This document shows positions 59,801 through 64,000 of a stretch of 64,000 nt of DNA, piece after piece. Source of the stretch: a virus; the IMG/VR virus record IMGVR_UViG_3300025162_000041, positions 18,908 to 82,907 of that record. One strand, written 5' to 3'. The notes beneath the pieces were generated by a model. It was given only the letters and a program-made list of their open reading frames with translations. It ran no database searches and had not been told where the DNA came from. Each line of letters starts with the position of its first letter. Positions within the stretch are counted from its first letter, which is position 1. Position numbers and translations under genes: made by a program.

Positions 59801-61465
59801 GCCGCGAGTGCTTCATGGGTTAGTGCCTCAGTATTTATAACAACTGCACAAACTGCCTCATATATTTCTTCCTCGGCAATATTTGATAATAAAGTATATA
59901 ATCATACTGCATCTTGGACTAATAATGCAATTACTTCATTTACTAGTACTCAGTCATTATTTGCTACACAGAGTATATATGCCGCGAGTGCTTCGTGGGT
60001 AAGTGCATCTGCATTTATAACTACCGCTCAGACAGCATCATATATTTCTTCTTCGGCAATATTTGATAAAACTATATATAATCTAACATCGTCATATACA
60101 TTGACTGCTTCCTATGCACCAGTGGAACCCGCATATAGTGCGAGTGCGGCATCTTTGATTGGAACAAAACAACCACTATTAATTACTGGAAATACTTATA
60201 CAATTACATCATCGTGGGCAAATAGTTCAATATTTAGTATTAGTAATACATCATCTTCTTATGCATCTGCATCTACCAGTGCTTCTTATTCACCAGTAGA
60301 ACCTGCATATTCCGCTTCCGTCTCAATTATTTTTGGCACCAAGCAACCAAATTTGATTACTGGGAATACTTATACAATTACTGCAAGCTGGAGTAATAAT
60401 TCTTTAACCGCTTCTTATATATCTTCCAGTAATATTATTGGTTATGTTACCGCTTTAAGTTCTTCATGGGCTAGTGCATCAATATCATCTAGTTATGGAT
60501 TAAGTGCTTCATATGCAACGACAACAGGAACGGCAAATGCAATTTCATTTGTGCCCGCAACTGCTACTTCTGCATCGTGGGTTAGTGCCTCGGCATTTAT
60601 TACGTTATCACAAACTGCGTCATACATTTCTTCTTCGGCAGTATTTGATAATAAAATATATAATCATACTGCATCATGGGCTATTGTTTCATTAACTTCA
60701 TTGACAAGTACTCAGTCATTATTTGCTACTCAAAGTATTTATGCTACTTCTGCTTCATGGGTTAGTGCCTCGGTATTTATAACTTTAGCTCAAACTGCTT
60801 CGTATATTTCTTCTTCGGCAATATTTGATAATAAAGTATATAATCACACTGCATCGTGGGCAATAAATGCAATAACAGCCAGTTATTTAAGCAGTTCGGT
60901 AATGGGCAATGGGGTATATAACATAGTATATTTAAACAGTGCAAGTTATGCATCACTTAATCCACCATCATCATCAACACTGTATGTAGTGATGGCGGAA
61001 GATTTTAGAGTTACAGAAATTGATGATTTACGACTTACCGAAGATGGTTATTTAAGAATTACTCAATTAGGAAAATTGACATTATATCTTGGATTAAATC
61101 CAATAATAACCGATACAGCAAGTTATGCTACAACTTCATCGTATGCAATAAATGGATTTCAATCAACATATTTTACCGCTGCTGTTGCAAATATTCTATA
61201 CCCAGTAATCGTAACACCAACAGGTTCTTATACAAATGCTTGGTTTGATTATGGCGTAAATAGTGGAAGTAATAATAGATGTGGAACAATATTTGGTTGT
61301 TGGAATGGGAGTAATGTATCTTATGCAGAATATGCTAATGTGGATATTGGCGATACTTCTCAGGTCACAATTAGTATGGATATTAGTGCCTCAAACTTAA
61401 GATTGTTATCAACGGCAACAAATACAAATAATTGGAATATTAAAGTATCACCAAGATATTTATAA
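56840..61465 (+). CDS. Giant Ser/Ala-repeat tail fibre 2
   Basis: 1541 residues. Similar build to fibre 1: arrays of SASWASASISSSYA, TQSLYATQSLYATQS and QTASYISSSAIFDKT units, several VGGNVGIGTTSP/KLDVAGNISCSVIT segments, and a C-terminal domain (YTNAWFDYGVNSG). A block of about 90 residues (GVYNIVYLNSASYASLNPP ... LGKLTLYLGLNPI) occurs twice, near residues 830-920 and 1350-1440 (DNA about 59330-59590 and 60895-61150). Ends 5 bases before the retroelement-type receptor protein, with which it may assemble at the fibre tip. Confidence 0.85.
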   Translation: MPGLTYIENEQLLHSGSFFTSSGGHITITPYEAPLGSTITIGVVGGYSIPSVYQVSLIGSQSMYATQSLFATSSISASYASTASYISSSNIIGYVTALSASWASASISSSYAMQALSSSYSSASLSSSYALTASYAYTASFALNSSAAFFSTQTLFSTQSLYTTQSLYATQSLYATQSTYATQSLFASQSINAYSASWVSASVTINSALAATQSLFATQSLFSTQSLYASQSINAYSASWVSASAFITTAQTASYISSSAIFDKTIYNHTASNATSASYSLSSSYAISASYGLSSSYSLNATTASYVSSSNIIGYVTALSASWASASISASFANTSSYPWFQTGGNIAYVGGNVGIGTTSPLTLLEIPGSTANSSLKVGSFEVQGYAVNNSLIGENTYFDGVVARARSTGYGNLIQLNSGDIQFRTAPSVSAGSIQTFATPMIIKNGGNVGIGTPTPVNKLDVAGNISCSVITASLLLGTATNALTASSADYFRVRNDIIIDGVLIASQLSSSNIYITSSYLIATDNILLLNAQTPHLRYAGIEVYDSGSTLQLASLLWDGMNNYFFLSSSDGGWSRKIVMGPVNETDLTPNYVPIADSFTSLKNSVIYQSASNVGIGTTAPSQKLEVLGNISASGYIISTTDGSKITGSLLGTASNATNANTSSYPWFQTGSNIAYVGGNVGIGTANPRAKLAIESSTPTAGDATIRLQTSAGNITVGTIIGDIEYYTQDASVNGTGLVARMRAVSEGLFIGAGVNKSALSFWTTDVTANAGSIIERMRINSAGKVGIGTTSPTNSLDVDGNISCSVITASLLLGTATNALTASYVSKSVMGDGVYNIVYLNSASYASLNPPSASTLYAVMAEDFRVTEIDDLRITEDGYSRITQLGKLTLYLGLNPITTDTASYATTSSYAINGFQSIFATQSIYANSASWISASVFITLSQTASYISSSAIFDKTIYNLTSSWTNNAITSLTATQSLFATQSIYAASASWVSASVFITTAQTASYISSSAIFDNKVYNHTASWTNNAITSFTSTQSLFATQSIYAASASWVSASAFITTAQTASYISSSAIFDKTIYNLTSSYTLTASYAPVEPAYSASAASLIGTKQPLLITGNTYTITSSWANSSIFSISNTSSSYASASTSASYSPVEPAYSASVSIIFGTKQPNLITGNTYTITASWSNNSLTASYISSSNIIGYVTALSSSWASASISSSYGLSASYATTTGTANAISFVPATATSASWVSASAFITLSQTASYISSSAVFDNKIYNHTASWAIVSLTSLTSTQSLFATQSIYATSASWVSASVFITLAQTASYISSSAIFDNKVYNHTASWAINAITASYLSSSVMGNGVYNIVYLNSASYASLNPPSSSTLYVVMAEDFRVTEIDDLRLTEDGYLRITQLGKLTLYLGLNPIITDTASYATTSSYAINGFQSTYFTAAVANILYPVIVTPTGSYTNAWFDYGVNSGSNNRCGTIFGCWNGSNVSYAEYANVDIGDTSQVTISMDISASNLRLLSTATNTNNWNIKVSPRYL

Positions 61466-61470
61466 GCATC

Positions 61471-62862
61471 ATGTCAACTAACACAAGAATAAGCAAATTG
61501 AACGAAGCTGGACCGATTACAGGAGCGGAATTGATTGAATTAGTGCAAGGAGGTTCATCTGTATATTCCACCGTCAGTAATATTTCTGTCACCGCCAGTG
61601 TATTGGGCACTGGTCCAAATGATTGGTATAATAAAAATGATAGTGAGATACCAGCTTTCGCTACCACTAACTCCCAATCAATGGCTGTTAGTACAGATTT
61701 ATTGATTTATGTAAATAATAAAGCGTATACTTTTACCAGCGGTAGTTCAGTCACTATGCCCGCTCTAATGCTCGCTGGTAATGATTACGGTATCTATGCC
61801 ACCACTTCTAGTAATCTAATCGCTACCTATACCAACACCAGTTCTATCGCTATGGGTGGCTATACACCGCCTTCTGGTTATGATAATACCAATTCCAGAT
61901 TGATAGGTGGCTTCTATTTCGCCCATTCAGGTAGTTCACCGCTCTCAATTCTTGGTAGAGACTGTTCTGGAGTCGGCAGTGCCTCAATCTCTATGAGTAG
62001 TGCCGCCCACGGATTAGTAACTGGTGATTATATAGATGTTATCCTAATGACTGATTATACCTACAATACCATAAATATCCCAATCACCGCAAGCGGAACC
62101 ACCACTATTACTTTTCCTCTTACTCACGGAGCAGAAGCATATACTGCTGATACCGCTGGTAAAATATACAAAATCAATAACACAGGTATAATAAATCAAT
62201 ATAGTATCTGGGACTTAAAGTTTAAGCCAAAATGTCCAGACCCCCGTGGTATGATACTAATAAATGACTCCTTCTGGGTCGATATCTGGATGACTAATGT
62301 ACAGTATCTTACAAAAGGAACTAGTAGAAAAGGCGAAAGAATTGCTGATGGAGAAGGTGGGGCTTCACTTCCGCTAATTTCGACGAAAATGGGAGGCAAT
62401 GGTACATCTGCTTATGGTAATTGTGACTGGTTTACATCAAATGAAGTATTATCTCATTGGGGCAAGAAACTTCTGAGTTATGCAGATTTTTGTGTAGCAG
62501 CGTTTAATGGAACTACAGAGAACGGGTCATATGGCGCTGATAATCAATATACGTGTAGGCCGAATGGGGCGCAGTGGTTGAGCAAGTGGGGGATGGAGCA
62601 ATCTTATGGGGTAATGTATATTTGGGGAGCAGATTTGAATTTTTATCACGGAGCAGATGTAAGTTACGGCTGGAGGAATGTTACTGGAGGCAGAGGTTAT
62701 ATTTACACGACACCTGACGGTATGGTAGCAGGTTTGTACGGTGGCTATTGGTCTGTTGGTTCCATTGCTGGTTCTCGTGCTTCGTATTGGTATAGTTTCG
62801 TTTGGAATAGTAACTACCTTGTTGGGTTGCGTGGCCGCTGTGAACATATTGTTGTTCCGTAG
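61471..62862 (+). CDS. Receptor-binding protein, likely DGR target 1
   Basis: 463 residues. N-terminal adaptor KLNEAGPITGAELIELVQGG is typical of phage fibre tips. The C-terminal 120 residues look like the C-type-lectin/formylglycine-enzyme fold used by diversity-generating retroelement (DGR) targets, ending WSVGSIAGSRASYWYSFVWN and then GLRGRCEHIVVP. The framework residues (G-S-R-A-S, W, R-G-R-C) are those conserved in such variable regions, while intervening residues (Y, S, V, I, L) are at codons that would be AAY in a template. No reverse transcriptase or template repeat is in the window. A second copy follows at 63019. Confidence 0.78.
   Translation: MSTNTRISKLNEAGPITGAELIELVQGGSSVYSTVSNISVTASVLGTGPNDWYNKNDSEIPAFATTNSQSMAVSTDLLIYVNNKAYTFTSGSSVTMPALMLAGNDYGIYATTSSNLIATYTNTSSIAMGGYTPPSGYDNTNSRLIGGFYFAHSGSSPLSILGRDCSGVGSASISMSSAAHGLVTGDYIDVILMTDYTYNTINIPITASGTTTITFPLTHGAEAYTADTAGKIYKINNTGIINQYSIWDLKFKPKCPDPRGMILINDSFWVDIWMTNVQYLTKGTSRKGERIADGEGGASLPLISTKMGGNGTSAYGNCDWFTSNEVLSHWGKKLLSYADFCVAAFNGTTENGSYGADNQYTCRPNGAQWLSKWGMEQSYGVMYIWGADLNFYHGADVSYGWRNVTGGRGYIYTTPDGMVAGLYGGYWSVGSIAGSRASYWYSFVWNSNYLVGLRGRCEHIVVP
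62338..62462 (+). repeat. 125-base exact repeat, copy 1
   Basis: Identical to 63876-64000 (from AGAATTGCTGATGGAGAAGG to the window end), although sequence just upstream differs at many positions. Confidence 0.9.
62738..62862 (+). other. Putative DGR variable region
   Basis: Codes for GGYWSVG...RASYWYSFVWNSNYLVG followed by the invariant RGRCEHI. The GC-rich GTTGCGTGGCCGCTG near its end could serve as the homing-initiation site. Inferred from protein pattern; the template repeat is not in view. Confidence 0.55.
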
Positions 62863-62909
62863 CGGAGCGGAAGCGAAGTGGAGGAGCAACACACTTTAAC
62901 TTTGTATTG

Positions 62910-63005
62910 ATGATGAGAAAAATTGAATTTGGTATATTGATTATGATAGAAAAGAAGCAAGTTCGGTGCATAGAAAATAATATTTGGTATATAAAAAAGA
63001 AATAA
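62910..63005 (+). CDS. Possible 31-residue basic peptide
   Basis: MMRKIEFGILIMIEKKQVR... ending IWYIKKK, between the two DGR-type genes. No ribosome binding site is evident; included with low confidence. Confidence 0.2.
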   Translation: MMRKIEFGILIMIEKKQVRCIENNIWYIKKK

Positions 63006-63018
63006 ATAAAAAAACATA

Positions 63019-64000
63019 TGGCAACAAAAAAGATAAGTGAATTAAGTGTAGCTGGAGCGATAGGTGGTACAGAGATGGTAGAATTAGTACAAGCGGGATT
63101 ATCGGTACGTTCTACTGTCAGCAATGTATCTGCTACGGCCAGTATAGTTGGTGGTATACCGAATACTTTTTTTATAAAGGATAATTTAACGATACCAGCA
63201 TTTGCTACTACCAACTTACAATCAATGGCGGTAAACAGTAATTTATTGATTTATGTTAATAATAAACCATATACTTTTACCAGCGGTAGTACTATTACTA
63301 TGCCTGCAATAATGTTGGCAGGTAATGATTACGGTATCTATGCTACAACAAATAATACTCTAATCGCTACCTATACCAATACTGGCTCTACTCCATTAGC
63401 AGGTTATACTCCACCCGCAGGATATGATAGTACTAATTCAAGATTGGTAGGTGGCTTCTATTTCGCCCATTCAGGTAGTTCACCGCTCTCAATTCTTGGT
63501 AGAACTTGCTCTGGTACAAGTGCTTCAATATCTATGAGTAGCGTATCTCATGGTCTAGTTACAGGAGATTACGTTGATGTAATCCTAATAACTGATTATA
63601 CCTACAATACCACAAATATTCCTGTAACTGCAAGTGGTGCCACTATCACTTTTCCTCTTACTCACGGAGCAGAAGCATATACAGCAGATACCGCTGGTAA
63701 AATATACAAAATCAATAACACGGGTATAATAAATCAATATAGTATCTGGGACTTAAAGTTTAAGCCAAAGTGTCCAGACCCAAGAGGTATGATACTAGTA
63801 AATGACTCCTTCTGGGTCGATATCTGGATGACTGGAACGAATTATTTGACTAATGGCACAAGTAGGAAGGGACAGAGAATTGCTGATGGAGAAGGTGGGG
63901 CTTCACTTCCGCTAATTTCGACGAAAATGGGAGGCAATGGTACATCTGCTTATGGTAATTGTGACTGGTTTACATCAAATGAAGTATTATCTCATTGGGG
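63019..64000 (+). CDS. Receptor-binding protein, likely DGR target 2 (partial)
   Basis: 327 residues to the window edge, open at the right. Same protein type as 61471: adaptor KISELSVAGAIGGTEMVELV, then GFYFAHSGSSPLSILGR, IYKINNTGIINQYSIWDLKF and SLPLISTKMGGNGTSAYGNC, all shared with copy 1. The variable C-terminus is beyond the window. Start ATG 63019 follows an A-rich leader. A duplicated target would let two tips vary independently. Confidence 0.8.
63876..64000 (+). repeat. 125-base exact repeat, copy 2
   Basis: Identical to 62338-62462 and runs to the window end, so the repeat may be longer. Confidence 0.9.

Noticed and set aside
52800-61300. Regularly spaced short repeats resembling a CRISPR array
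   Set aside because: They are in-frame codons for SASWASAS-type fibre units with varied spacing and codons; no constant repeat/spacer pattern.
61471-64000. Reverse transcriptase or Avd-type gene of the suspected DGR inside the window
   Set aside because: None of the frames near the target genes shows reverse transcriptase motifs; it must lie outside if it exists.

Overview
The window looks like part of the genome of a large, AT-rich, T4-related tailed phage (myovirus). In order on the + strand it carries a large terminase with the T4 gp17 layout, a portal (gp20-like), a prohead protease (gp21-like), a scaffold (gp22-like) and a major capsid protein (gp23-like). On the - strand it carries neck and tail-completion proteins resembling gp13, gp14 and gp15, followed by very long fibre genes. 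I see no lysogeny genes, rRNA, tRNA or CRISPR array. The host cannot be read from the sequence.

Layout. 1-1.4 kb: tail end of an unknown gene and an IS200/IS605-type element carrying only tnpB. 1.4-15.6 kb: packaging and prohead genes interrupted by six inteins (one in TerL, four in the portal, one in the protease). 15.6-24.3 kb: accessory block with two KYG-repeat homing endonucleases, a nucleotidyltransferase plus ADP-ribosylglycohydrolase pair, small late-type genes, and two short elements that appear to make RNA only. 24.5-27.9 kb: scaffold and major capsid protein, then a strong terminator. 28-34.7 kb: a zinc-finger/nuclease/methyltransferase fusion, a papain-like protease, an ATP-grasp protein, small late-type proteins and a frameshifted HNH gene. 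34.7-46.1 kb (- strand): neck and tail completion genes, a 1361-residue fibre and two more homing endonucleases. 46.2-52.4 kb: a 963-residue multidomain enzyme (Nudix, SleB-type hydrolase, GNAT-like, ART-like), a CCA-adding-type nucleotidyltransferase, an acetyltransferase and gene remnants. 52.6-64 kb: two giant Ser/Ala-repeat fibres and two tandem receptor-binding proteins whose C-terminus looks like the target of a diversity-generating retroelement; the second is cut by the window edge.

Three themes stand out. (1) At least ten otherwise unrelated proteins begin with a short hydrophobic/basic leader ending in (I/L)-x-E, which resembles the T4 capsid-targeting sequence cleaved by the prohead protease. 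They may be internal proteins packaged in the head and injected with the DNA, and the 963-residue protein has the same motif between its domains, as if it were a polyprotein. (2) About a quarter of the window is selfish DNA: inteins, free-standing homing endonucleases, TnpB, and three promoter-bearing non-coding elements with IS605-like terminal hairpins. (3) Two promoter-like classes can be seen: TTGACW-N16/17-TATANT placed very close to the start of homing and accessory genes, and a TATTTATA motif just upstream of late, head-protein-like genes on both strands.

All function calls come from reading motifs and gene order; no database search was run.
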